From assembly GCF_000003605.2 (NCBI RefSeq), contig NW_003105110.1:50583-114582 (forward strand): a DNA stretch of 64,000 bases. Reading direction: 5' to 3'. The notes under the pieces were generated by a model. That model had not been told where the DNA came from. It was given only the letters and a program-made list of their open reading frames with translations, and did not search any database. Shown here one piece after another: positions 1 to 9,478 of this stretch (position 1 is the first letter of the stretch; the number at the start of each line of letters is the position of its first letter). This DNA is from Saccoglossus kowalevskii (taxonomy: Eukaryota > Hemichordata > Enteropneusta > Harrimaniidae). The position numbers were made by a program, and so were the translations under genes.

Positions 1-520
1 TTTTTTATATTGAATGCATTAGCGCTATCAGTGCATGGTGGAAATAGAAATGCACAGCGCAAAATGTTTTTTGTCGTCATTTTGGGTTGTCTCTCATTAA
101 ATTATTACTACAGACACAGAAAAGATGTATAATAATTCAATAATTAAAAAATTCAATCATCGTTTTTGAAAAAATGTTGGCTCCAAACTGTTATCAACTC
201 ACTATAACCTGGAATACAATTTCTTGCTGGACACATGAATTCTGAGTATTTTCATACACAAGTAGTAACCTTAAACAGTTCAATTTATAAAAACAAATTA
301 AATTTACTTGATATACCGGTAGATTGTGTAATGTATACAGTTCTTACTGATAGAAAATATGAGTTTAAGAAACTAATATCTGTGTATGATAAACAAAGGT
401 TATCCAAATCATTACTCTCATGTAGAGTTATATTTACATATCAAGTTGTAAAATGTCTTGATCTCCTGCAGTCGAGAATAGACATTTTTCATCATAGTTT
501 GACGTCTTTCTCGTTCTCAG

Positions 521-737
521 GAAATACATTACAATTAAGTCAAGAGAACAGAGGCAAAAGTACAAAGACGACTTCAATGCCGAGTATGACCAGTATAGGA
601 AACTACACAACAAAGTTGACAGAATTACCAAGAAATTTATTGAGCTGCAAAACTTGATGGAACAGACTGCTGAACACAGTGATAACTATGAAAGTATCAA
701 AACCAAAGTGATTGAGGAGTACCAGCTTATTAAAAAG
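521..737 (+). CDS. ELL: ELL, penultimate coding exon (occludin/ELL domain, first part)
   Basis: This exon encodes 72 residues of the C-terminal occludin/ELL homology domain of the RNA polymerase II elongation factor ELL. It follows a good acceptor (pyrimidine-rich tract then TCTCAG at 515-520) and ends at AAG|GTGGGT (737/738). One base completes a split codon, and the frame then reads KYITIKSREQRQKYKDDFNA and continues EYDQYRKLHNKVDRITKKF to end at IEEYQLIKK. The run REQRQKYKDDFNAEY is very close to what I recall of vertebrate ELL and ELL2, and less like occludin, which shares the fold. In ELL this helical domain contacts AFF-family scaffolds of the super elongation complex and acts in the nucleus. 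Upstream exons lie outside the window. The exon is followed in phase by 1360-1485. Identity is from memory of the family, not a search. Confidence 0.93.
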
Positions 738-975
738 GTGGGTGACTGAATATTCGTGAAAGATTTCAACGAATTTATCTATTTCTACAAACATTTTGAT
801 GAACACCCATATTCAATAGAAAATTATATGTACTCCAAGGTAAACTGAGAAATTGTAAAAAAATAAAAAAAATAAAAATACTTGTACACAAAATGTTGCA
901 GCCAAATGAATGCTGTTCAAAATGGTTCAACATGTGTCATCTTTGATATGGCCCCTTAACAGCGTAAATTACGCA

Positions 976-1171
976 TTAATCCTATGAACGCCAAATTTGT
1001 TCATGCTTAAATTTGCATAAATTTATTAACATTTACTGTAATTTTCACTGAATTTTAATTTTGGACAAAAGTTGCATTGTTTCTAGTTTTTTTCTAACTT
1101 TCGCAACATTTTATGTAGAAAACTATTTTGTGGATGGTGGCTGTAGTTGACTTTGGCACTCAAAAAGTTAA
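976..1171. mobile_element. MITE with TTAA ends inside the last ELL intron
   Basis: A segment of about 196 bp is bounded by TTAA at 976-979 and 1168-1171. The ends are imperfect inverted repeats: inward from the left TTAA the sequence reads TCCTATGAACGCCAAA, and from the right on the other strand CTTTTTGAGTGCCAAAG. TTAA target duplications are typical of piggyBac- and Kolobok-type DNA transposons. The same end (TTAA next to AGTGCCAAAGTCAA) recurs at 48880-48906. No coding capacity is seen. It lies in the 622-bp intron between the two ELL exons. Confidence 0.55.
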
Positions 1172-1359
1172 CATTGCCGTTTTACCAAAAATAATAGCAC
1201 TTACCATATCTTTTTGCACAATTTTATGTGCTTTTCTGTGAATTATTCATGAAATTTGAACCAAACAAAAATAATTTCTCATTCGCTATAGATCTTGATT
1301 TATTTTATCTTGGTTTATTTTCTTACATATAAACTTATTCACTGCATTTGTTTCCGCAG

Positions 1360-1485
1360 GAGCATCCTGATTTTCAGGAAGAAAAGAAGGATTGCCAGAC
1401 AATACACTTAAAACTCGCACACATAAAGAAATTGATTGTGGAATATGACCAGTCACAGTTGAAGGAGACATCCACTACGACGTAG
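1360..1485 (+). CDS. ELL: ELL, terminal coding exon with stop
   Basis: The final 41 codons of ELL plus TAG (1483-1485). The acceptor is TTTCCGCAG at 1351-1359, and the phase matches the exon ending at 737. The residues begin EHPDFQEEKKDCQTIHLK and continue LAHIKKLIVEYDQSQLKE, ending in STTT. The HPD(F/Y)QEEKK...LHIKKLI-EYD pattern is the end of the occludin/ELL domain, and vertebrate ELL proteins also stop a few residues after EYDQ.Q. With the previous exon this gives about 113 residues, the usual domain size. No frameshift or internal stop is present, so the gene end looks functional. Confidence is high for the ELL family. Which vertebrate paralogue it corresponds to cannot be told. Confidence 0.94.
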   Translation, partial: EHPDFQEEKKDCQTIHLKLAHIKKLIVEYDQSQLKETSTTT

Positions 1486-1821
1486 TACATACTCCCATGT
1501 TATATCTTCATCTTAAGTGCAATTAGGGACAAAGACTTACAGATTTAACGATTCAGATCAAATATTAATTAATAAATAATTATGCATGCTAATTTCCTCA
1601 TGTTATATTTCTTGCAAAGACTTTTGTTTTTCACTGATGCAATATTCCTGGTTCTGGCCATCCAATTTCATTGATGTTCTTGTCAACTTCCAAAACTGTG
1701 TACACCCGTGTGGGTTGTGGTTTAGGTTTCAATGTAAGGTTAATAAGCACACGTCCTTTTGTTGGTTTCACATGGTTATTTATTGGTTTCACTGTTTACA
1801 AAGTTTATTGGAATAAATGTT

Positions 1822-2310
1822 GGCCAATTATCATCCACAAAATATTTGCAACAGCAAATCTCGTTGGATAGTAATTTGATTGTCATCCTTACTAAATTTG
1901 TGACAGCAAATCTGATTGGATGTCAGCCCAATTGTCATTCTCACTAGATATTCTGATTAGCCCAATTATCATCCATGCAGTACACTCAGTATGTGACAGC
2001 AAATCTGATTGGATATTATGTCCATTGTCATCCATAACAGCAAATCTGATTGGATGTTAGCCCAATTGTCATTCTCACTAGATATTCTGATTAGCCCAAT
2101 TATCATCCATGCAGCACACTCGGTATGTGACAGCAAATCTGATTGGATAATATGGCCATTGTCATCCATAACAGCAAATCTGATTGGATGTTGGTTTAAT
2201 TGTCATTCTCATTAGTTGTGTGACAGAAAATCTGATTGGGTGGTACCCAAATTTTCATTCTTGCTTGCTATATGGCAACAAATTCGATTGGATGTTGGAT
2301 CGATTGTCAT
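1822..2310. repeat. Minisatellite A, 134-bp higher-order period, CCAAT-bearing
   Basis: The phrase CAGCAAATCTGATTGGAT recurs, with starts near 1904, 2038 and 2172, i.e. spaced by 134 bp. Shorter degenerate units (TTGTCATCC, CCCAATT, ATTCTCA) lie between. Flanks at 1840-1900 and 2215-2310 are diverged copies. Nearly every subunit contains GATTGG or CCCAATT. No conserved reading frame is kept. Confidence 0.85.
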
Positions 2311-4190
2311 ATCTGCAGCAAACTCAATTCACAGTTAGCCATTCCTTCTTTCTATTATGTGATACTAATAGATGCATAGCCCACTCCCCCTTGTCTCCCC
2401 TTCCTCCCCTTGACTTCCTTGACACTTTTGCATATCGATATAAAAAGTATTTATTTTATGTAATAATAACTAAAGTATATGTTTGTTGAATGTTGGTATA
2501 TGCAAAATGAATTGAAATATTAATTTCTGAAGAACAAAAACAGAATTTTTTTTTCTCGCAATGATACATTTGTGGTGACACATTAAATCTGTTAATATTT
2601 AATAGTGGGAGGGTTGTTCCAAAAGTTAGGGAGCTAATCACACTGAATTTCTTTTAATTGTCCCTCTCTTTGAGTGCTGTATCCAAAACAAATTCTACTA
2701 AACCTATACCAGATTCATATTTGCTTCCAGTTATCTACTGGTTGTGAAATAAGTCTTTGCCAGTGATGCGAGTTAACATGCACCTAGTCTCAATGATAAC
2801 AATAAATAGGCTTTAAAATAATAAGTAATAAAAGTATTACATATTTTGCTCTACCTTGATTTGTTTGTTTTCAAAATAAATTTTGATCAAAAATAATTAT
2901 CGTTTAATCAACAGTTAAAAGTAGAGAAAATTATTTTGCGGAATTCATGTACTAAAATTTCAAAATTAAAACAAAAGAAATATTTATTTGACCTATTATG
3001 ATGAATTCAAATTTGTTCTAAAACACTCTAAAATTGGCCAGTATTCTGTCAGTGCTTAGTGACTCTTGTGTCGTTGCAGTCGACTTGCCAAAATTGCATG
3101 CTGTTTTTTTTTATCTGACAAATTTTACTTATTTACACGTATATTTCGTTTGATGTTGAGCAAAAAGGTGCAACACTAATGACTTTTTTTTGATAGATCA
3201 AATCTTAGGTACACAAAGTTGTAAAAGATGTATTTTTATTTTATTTTTGTTGTTGTCATTGTTACCATTCCACTGATCTTGATGATTTTTGTATGTGCCT
3301 CCTGGCTAAGCCTACATCCTGTGAGAATGAACCTGCTTGACTGCTAAGGGTCACACATTCTGGCACTTCTGACCCCTGACCCCTGAAGGTCAGATCTCTG
3401 GACTGTACACAAAGTGGACATATATTTGTTGCCAAATGTTTTGTGGAATTGTTTTCAATGGTGTTTATTTTGAAGAAAATGGAACCTTCAATTTGAAATA
3501 TAAACTTTTTTTTACTTTAGCTGGTATGCAAAGACTGATCTACCAAGTATAGTTTCACTGTTGTGATGTCGATCACATGAAACTGAAAAAAAAAGTGTAT
3601 GTTATTTACAAAGATACCTGCCTGACATTTTGTGAAAGAAAGAGAGAGAGAGAGAGTAAAAAAGTACTTTTTGAATTTACTGACAAAATACTGGATTTAT
3701 TGACCATTGCTACGGAAACTGACTTATGGATTTTTACTCATTCTAGCATATTTTTGGAGCAGTGACAGATCAGCTAATGTGAATGTCGCCCTCTGGCGGC
3801 CATTGTATCACCACTTTTGTTTTATACGACAACTCTGCAGCTGTCACTCATGGTATAGTCCTCCAAATATACTGCAAAATGCGCATAGTTATTTTAACCT
3901 TCATTTTAAAGGTGGTATGTATTTTTATTTATCTTCTCTGGTGCTGCTAGCAGGAAAAAAAGTTCTATTAACGTTGCTTCTCAAAACGTGAACAACACGT
4001 AACACATTTAATGAATTCTCAATTTAGTAACTTGAGGGCATACACCCTAACTAAGGAAATCCAATGGAATTTACACTGACAGAATTTAGTAATGTAAGGC
4101 AGTTTACAGTATTGATAAGATTTCAATACCGACATGTCTGATTACATGAAATTCAAATCTGTACTACACTAAGATGGCTACCATTTAAAT

Positions 4191-4375
4191 TACTGTAAAA
4201 TACTTTATTTTTGCTTGGAATGAATTTTTGCTAAAGGAGTGATTCAGTGAAAATAAAATCCAGCGAATATACATTTTTTCCAACATTCAATCAGTGAAAA
4301 TAAATTACACACAAAACACCCAAAAAGTCTTTTCAGCGAAAATTAATTCCAGCTAAAATAAAGTATTTTACAGTA
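4191..4375. mobile_element. MITE family 1, copy 1
   Basis: A non-coding element of about 185 bp with long inverted ends: TACTGTAAAATACTTTATTT at the left and its near-perfect reverse complement ending in TTTTACAGTA at the right. It is flanked by TA. The inner parts repeat TTTTCGC/GCGAAAA phrases (GCGAAAATTAATTCCAGC). Two further copies lie at 28887-29098 and 52189-52389. A TA target points to the Tc1/mariner group, but no transposase is present. Confidence 0.8.
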
Positions 4376-4837
4376 TATAAAAACATCATGGCTGAAGAGT
4401 GAATCTGACAAATAATTGTATTTCCTCCTCCATGTGCTTCACAGGCTAGAGTGAGTAATGATAAACTATGAATTGGAGCTAGAATATGTGAACTTTTTAT
4501 TCTAATAATAAAAGTTTTTATACAAGAAACAATATTCTAACCAAACTTCAGTGTTTTGACTGTTATATATATGTATGTGTACACGCACTGAGTTCATTGA
4601 TGGAAAGAAAGATTGGTGCACTGTATTACCTATTTCAAGAAACATTAGAATTAATTGAACAGAATTTTGTAACAAGAGTGAAATGTGTTGTAATTTATTT
4701 TTTAAGGGGGATGCAAGATAGATGTGGTACTTGGCCTTAATTTGTCTTGAAAATTATCAAAACCCGTTGAAAAGCTGGCATACATGGTTCACTTTGTTAT
4801 TAAAGTTGACATGAACACTGTTGTTCTTGTGGTCTTG

Positions 4838-4843
4838 AATAAA
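4838..4843 (+). terminator. Candidate poly(A) signal
   Basis: AATAAA followed within 12-25 bases by a GU-rich stretch (TTGTTGCGTGTGTTTG). This is the textbook arrangement for cleavage and polyadenylation. It would end an ELL 3' UTR of about 3.4 kb. Confidence 0.4.
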
Positions 4844-5360
4844 ATTATTGTTGCGTGTGTTTGATCTGCAACAAAAGAAAAACAAAGATCTTGGAGTTTT
4901 AATTTTAAATAGCGACTTTAATGGATCATCTTGGAAATATCAACATCTTATGTTAAGACTTGAAGAGTGTTTTTGATTCTTTTACTTTGTAAAATTATTT
5001 GATTTACATTAAGATTTAAAACAAATGTCCAGTTGCCACTGAGAGAAAAAGAAAAAAAAAGTTATTTTAGCAAATTATATTTTCATCATTTTAATAGTAT
5101 AAATTTACATAATTTACCTTGGATGGGGTGAAATACGCTGCCAAGCACCAGGTGTGTTAAATCATATCCCCTTTTCATATGTAACAGAGAAATGTGACAC
5201 AAGTGACTATGGTTTTCTCAGTAAACAATGTTGCTGGTTTCATCTGGCATATCACGTCATTTTCACAGTGCCCTGGGGAGGTGTGCATTTTTTCAAATTG
5301 GCTCTCAGTTTACTATCTTTAATTTTATCTTCTCTGCCCAGTCGTTTTAGCTGAGCTATT

Positions 5361-5379
5361 AATAAAAGGACTAAATAAA
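5361..5379 (+). terminator. Tandem poly(A) signals
   Basis: Two AATAAA hexamers (5361-5366 and 5374-5379) are followed by the U/GU-rich tract TTTTGTTCTGTTATTTCTTGG and then a (GGGGC)n block from 5421. G-rich tracts just past poly(A) sites are known to pause polymerase and help 3' end formation. Assignment to ELL is inference. Confidence 0.4.
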
Positions 5380-5420
5380 GTCATTCTGCAACCATACTGC
5401 ATTTTGTTCTGTTATTTCTT

Positions 5421-5453
5421 GGCGGGGCGGGGCGGGGCGGGGCGGGGCGGGGC
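5421..5453. repeat. (GGGGC)n microsatellite, potential G-quadruplex
   Basis: About six uninterrupted GGGGC units on the + strand in otherwise AT-rich DNA. Six runs of four guanines separated by single cytosines fit the classical G-quadruplex pattern. Confidence 0.95.
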
Positions 5454-5494
5454 TGGGTGAGGGATACTCTTTCTTCAGATGTCAAACATATGAA

Positions 5495-5765
5495 ATCAAC
5501 CAGTCACTGGTAGCAGTTGCTGCATCAAACTTATGATGACCCAAGTTCATATCCTACCTTGGGCTGAACACCAAAAAGGGTTCACCATTATCCTGGGTGA
5601 GTGTGCCACAGACTAAATGGGAAGGTCAATTCCACTGGCCAAGATTCATTCACTAACATGTGCGACTTTGGGAGGGAACCTTAGTTAATGTCTGCAGGTG
5701 CTCGTGTCCGACCGAGCCTGGTTGACGCTAGGATAGCGCATTAAATTGTCATTGATAGAGTGATT
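5495..5765 (+). repeat. tRNA-like SINE candidate
   Basis: The stretch has a weak box A-like sequence (TGGTAGCAGTTGCTGC, near 5509) and a box B-like sequence (AGTTCATATCCTACC, near 5543) about 35 bp apart, as in tRNA-derived RNA polymerase III promoters. A GC-richer non-coding body follows, up to a GCGCATTAAATTGTCATTG end. No second copy is seen in the window, so the SINE call rests on the promoter-like spacing only. Confidence 0.3.
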
Positions 5766-6188
5766 GGTCCTGTCGTGTTGTCGCAAACATGAACAAGGCT
5801 TCTGTGGCAAACATTTTTAGCACTTGCAATTTGCACATCAAAAAACGTCTGGAGAGACAACAGTGACATTCAATGCATAAAACGGTTGCCTGGCACAAAA
5901 ATACACCTAGCTATGTGTTGGGTAGATACGATTTCAGTATATTCTCATGAACTAGTCAGAAAGACAATCATCAAAAGTTTTAGAAAGAGTGCATGGAGCT
6001 TCGGCTTCTATAACAAGATTACTTGAGTTTCTGTAATGAAATTTGGCACACTGATTGGTATACAAGTGTCTTATTTTGAGGTAAATTGATACCAGAACAC
6101 CATGCTTCAACTTGTTACTCTTCCGACTGTCATTTTTACCAAAGTGCCCTCCAGAGATGATAGATTGCACATGCTAACATATTTTTTG

Positions 6189-6321
6189 TTAAAGGGCGGT
6201 AGTCTTCGTGCCGCGTCCTGTTCGATATGGGACTCATAGCGACGTATACAACGCGTGTGAAATACATTGTTTATTTACATGAAATTCGAACACTCGCTGC
6301 GCGACGACCACCGCGTTTTAA
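6189..6321. mobile_element. Short MITE with TTAA target duplications
   Basis: A 133-bp element lies between TTAA at 6189-6192 and TTAA at 6318-6321. The left end reads AGGGCGGTAGTCTTCGTGCC. The right end on the other strand reads AACGCGGTGGTCGTCGCGC, giving an imperfect inverted repeat of about 25 bp. TTAA targets with purine-starting ends suggest a Kolobok-type origin, though piggyBac cannot be excluded. The same terminal sequence ends the element at 44746-44924. Unusually GC- and CpG-rich for the window. Confidence 0.65.
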
Positions 6322-6659
6322 TCTCGCAGAAACCTGAGAATGAGACCTAATGTATTTAAATCGCTGTTGTGGCAATGTAACACTTCCCCTATTTCTTCAC
6401 AAGATGCTGTCTTCCTGATCAGTTTTTTTTTTTTTTAAATTAACACTAGGAGGCGCTATTCACATTATCGTCTTGGAAACTACGTGAAATTTTTTTTTCT
6501 TTTCCCAATTATCAGACAATTTTGGCCATGTTTCCCCGTCAATATCGCCGCTGCTTTCTGTTCAGTGGAAATTGCTTTAATAATACGATGAGCAAAATAC
6601 TGAAATTGGCTTCGAAATTATGGAAGGGGTAATATGATTGAGCATTCTGAAATCTGCTC

Positions 6660-6720
6660 GTCACAGTAGCGCAGTGATAAGAGACTGGAACAGAGTCTGT
6701 GATTTTACGTTCAACCCAAT
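6660..6720 (+). repeat. tRNA-like remnant (pseudo-tRNA or SINE head)
   Basis: TAGCGCAGTGATAAGAG (6667-6683) is a near-perfect box A with D-loop. It is followed by a 5-bp anticodon-type stem (AGACT/AGTCT) with a 7-base loop, and then GTTCAACCC (6709-6717) as box B. The T stem and acceptor stem do not pair, and U33 is missing. It is a decayed tRNA or the head of a tRNA-derived SINE, not a working tRNA. Confidence 0.45.
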
Positions 6721-6907
6721 AATGTATAATACTTTGTTGAAGCTGGAATTAATTGTAGCTGTCTTGTAGAAAGTTTTTTTTACTGATTCGTCTTCTCGGC
6801 AAGAAAAGCGAAAATAAATTCCAAGTGAAAATAAAATACGTCAATAACCATTACATTGACAAAATAATTTTTGATGAATAAGTATTTTTTTGTATATTCA
6901 GCAAGAC

Positions 6908-6913
6908 TTTATT
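6908..6913 (-). terminator. Poly(A) signal for the - strand gene
   Basis: AATAAA on the - strand, about 230 bp past the stop codon of the terminal exon 7144-7385. This is a normal 3' UTR length and supports that exon being real. Confidence 0.5.
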
Positions 6914-7143
6914 GGTATCACTTCTCTGAAGATTACATTTCGTAGCTTACAGTCGCACAGTATGGTATGGTACTAGTATATAATAAATCATAGTGCTAAA
7001 ATCGCGCCCTCTAGTGTCGAAGCCCTTCTATGACATGCTAGTAAATTGGTGACACGACGAAATAGTCAAAAAAATAGTTCAAATAATCGACTTCGTTTCG
7101 ATCATCCATTATTGAAGATTGTTTTTTTTAAATACTTTACATT

Positions 7144-7385
7144 TTAGATGACGAAAGGCTGCACAGCCAAAAATAGGTCGATTTGAACGACTTTGCCTTC
7201 ACTCGTGTACGTCATGACATGATTTGACTCGTTACAAGAATTTGTGAACAACCAACTTGAAGTTGCATTCCGATTGGCTTGACTGTTAGAAGCTGTGGGC
7301 CAATCAGGCATAGTTTTGTAAGTCACTCCATTCTGATTCCACAGAAGCGTTCCATCACTAGAAAGCGGTATTAATGGGTTTTCGC
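7144..7385 (-). CDS. Terminal exon of an unidentified, probably extracellular protein
   Basis: An open stretch of 79 codons plus TAA follows a good - strand acceptor (TAATATTTCAG, 7386-7396). Two bases complete a split codon, then the protein reads ENPLIPLSSDGTLLWNQNG, continues VTYKTMPDWPTASNSQANR and NATSSWLFTNSCNES, and ends IDLFLAVQPFVI. Two N-glycosylation sequons (NAT, NES), a single cysteine, and many Ser/Thr/Asn and Trp residues suggest a secreted or extracellular beta-rich domain. I do not recognise the family. An AATAAA lies 230 bp downstream. The gene converges on ELL, and its earlier exons should lie to the right, but none could be identified. Conservation has not been tested. Confidence 0.5.
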
Positions 7386-7396
7386 CTGAAATATTA

Positions 7397-8671
7397 GTTT
7401 ATTAAACATTATTATTGTCATTATATAGTTCGTGTTCTGTTTTTTTTCGCTATTCATGGAGTATCAAGTTTGTAGTGCAAAGGGTAACCTGGAGGGACGT
7501 CCGTGGGTGATACTGGTTATTACATCCCGCCATGATTGTGTAAAAGAACCCGGGGCACAGAAATTGGCTAAATTATAATCTGCGATCCGTTCATTGAAAT
7601 GATCTAATGGGGGCGATCATGATCTTGACTCTGACGGCAACGTGTCAAATACAAATGTACCATTATTTTTTAAGGCTGTCACAATGGCCAAATTTGAAGA
7701 TATTAGACAATGAGAACGTGTGCTCCCTTAAGTTTATTCCTAAACACATCAATAACCGGAATAACTAGAATGGAATGTACCGAGAAATCCATATCACTAT
7801 ATCGATTGGCTGTATAGCAAATAATTGAATGGATTACACACCATGTTCACCACGACGGTGCATCCCGGAACAATAGTGACAACGTGATATTCATGCCAAT
7901 CATTCATTTTTCGATTGTTCACTTCGTAACAAAGACTGGCAGTAATTCAAATAAATGAGAGAATCGCTTATTATGATGTTCAGTGTGTTATGGACGGGTA
8001 CAATCTAACACACTAATGGGGGATTTTTATCGATGTGACAGATTTTGTTTTTCGTAAACTTTTTTTAAGATGCTGACACTCAAGTAGCCGACATCACCAA
8101 ATGAGTCCTCACGCGAATTGCACCCAGATTTGTACCGGAAATGAAACTACGTGCAGAAAAAAATCCCCGAGATTATTTTTCGCATGTTTGTAATTTATGT
8201 CGTCAAACGTCCCAGATTTAGGGTATTATGATATCGGCAAAGAAGTGTTAAGTAATGATGGATTCGCGTGCACATATACTGCGAGTGTGATAAAGGCACT
8301 CACTGATATTACCCTAGGGCATGATATCACTGCCTTTGTCTACAATTTCATTATAGCCATACACGTTTGACACTTTTTAAACATGGAAATCGTACATATC
8401 GAGGCTATAAGCAAAATTGACGAAATCTCAAGAGAATTGGAGCCATAATGAAGATATAAAACACGGTGCTTGTTCCAGTCCTGGATTTCGGTCTGATTAG
8501 CGTGATTACGAAAACGGACGGGATTTGGAAAAGTAGTTTGAGCGAGGTGCCACATCGGTCTCTAGATTGTTATTACATTTCCATAAACATCCATCAAATC
8601 TTACCCTCTTCTGTCCCCGTTATTTCGCATCCCACTCCTCAAATACTGCATCTCTTTTTTTCGTCTCTTAG
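7397..8671. other. Non-coding stretch
   Basis: No exon, repeat array or RNA gene is recognised. CpG content is fairly high. A - strand reading frame near 8058-8144 (beginning FHFRYKSGCNS after TGCACGTAG) looks faintly protein-like but lacks a good donor. Confidence 0.4.
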
Positions 8672-8814
8672 CAACTGCGGATTATCCTTCATCACAGGTG
8701 ATGATGTTTGGCCAAGAGTTGAGAGAGTTGAAAGCGCATGGATGTGTTCTCAGATTATTCGACGAATATCCTGCCATTGCCATAGAAACGGCTAAAGACA
8801 AAGCTGAGTCGTAA
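8672..8814 (+). CDS. Tentative terminal exon, unidentified protein
   Basis: After a strong acceptor (TTTTTTTCGTCTCTTAG ending 8671), two bases complete a codon. The frame then reads TADYPSSQVMMFGQELRELK, continues AHGCVLRLFDEYPAIAIETA and ends KDKAES, TAA at 8812-8814. The charged, helix-like composition (ELRELKAHG) resembles a real globular protein C-terminus more than random AT-rich sequence does. I cannot name the family, and no upstream exon or close poly(A) signal was found; the nearest AATAAA is near 9588. A 47-codon open frame can arise by chance, so this is a candidate only. Confidence 0.3.
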
Positions 8815-9434
8815 CAAATTGTGTAAATAGAACTTGAAAGTGAAGTATTAGAGTCAAACAAGGACACGTCATTAACGTTGCACACAATGCATTGATGCGT
8901 GCAGATACAGTCTGTTTATCGACAATGCTCTGTAAGCTACCAGTATTGGGGCGACGGTACAAGGCCTCGCTCCACAACACATTCCCCCTGTTTTGTTTTC
9001 ACCCCGGGATTTATCAAATAATTAGTTCAACACAATGACATTGTCATATTATCAGTGTATATGTATTATATATGGTCGCCTCGGATTCATTTTATGAAAA
9101 TATAAAAATTTTGAGGGAGATCTCAGTTTTGTCAACTATTTGGGTAGCACGCGGCGTCTGTCCAACCATGGAGCTAAAAAGGGATCTCTTTTTACCCCCG
9201 TGGTCCAACTGAAACAGTCTGCCGTAATCAATTTGCGATATAACGTGTATATGGTATAATCGCGCGATTTGGTCCAGTTCAGATGACGTCATCATCATGG
9301 ATAGAGAACAATAATTCAGATGAAATGATCTCCCAACTTCAAAACCATATCAAGAATTTGTGACCAAAAATAACACTTCATAGCGAGTAGCCGAAGACAA
9401 GACAAACACAATTGGAAAGAGTCTGTCTCTCTGT

Positions 9435-9478
<44 letters not shown>

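Larger units (their letters stand above)
1486..5400 (+). other. Putative long ELL 3' UTR and downstream flank
   Basis: No coding exon is seen between the ELL stop codon and about 5.4 kb. The stretch holds a minisatellite (1822-2310), a MITE (4191-4375) and several AATAAA hexamers. Early ones (around 1573 and 1813) lack a clear downstream GU-rich element. Those at 4838-4843 and 5361-5379 are better. The 3' UTR may therefore be 3-4 kb long, but a shorter UTR ending near 1.6-1.9 kb cannot be excluded without transcript data. Confidence 0.4.

Noticed and set aside
5952-6170. 72-codon - strand frame rich in His/Asn/Ser
   Set aside because: No family resemblance and no splice signals. Possibly part of an old repeat, but no second copy is present.
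8058-8144. - strand frame FHFRYKSGCNSREDS after an acceptor-like TGCACGTAG
   Set aside because: No convincing donor and no phase link to the exon at 7144-7385.
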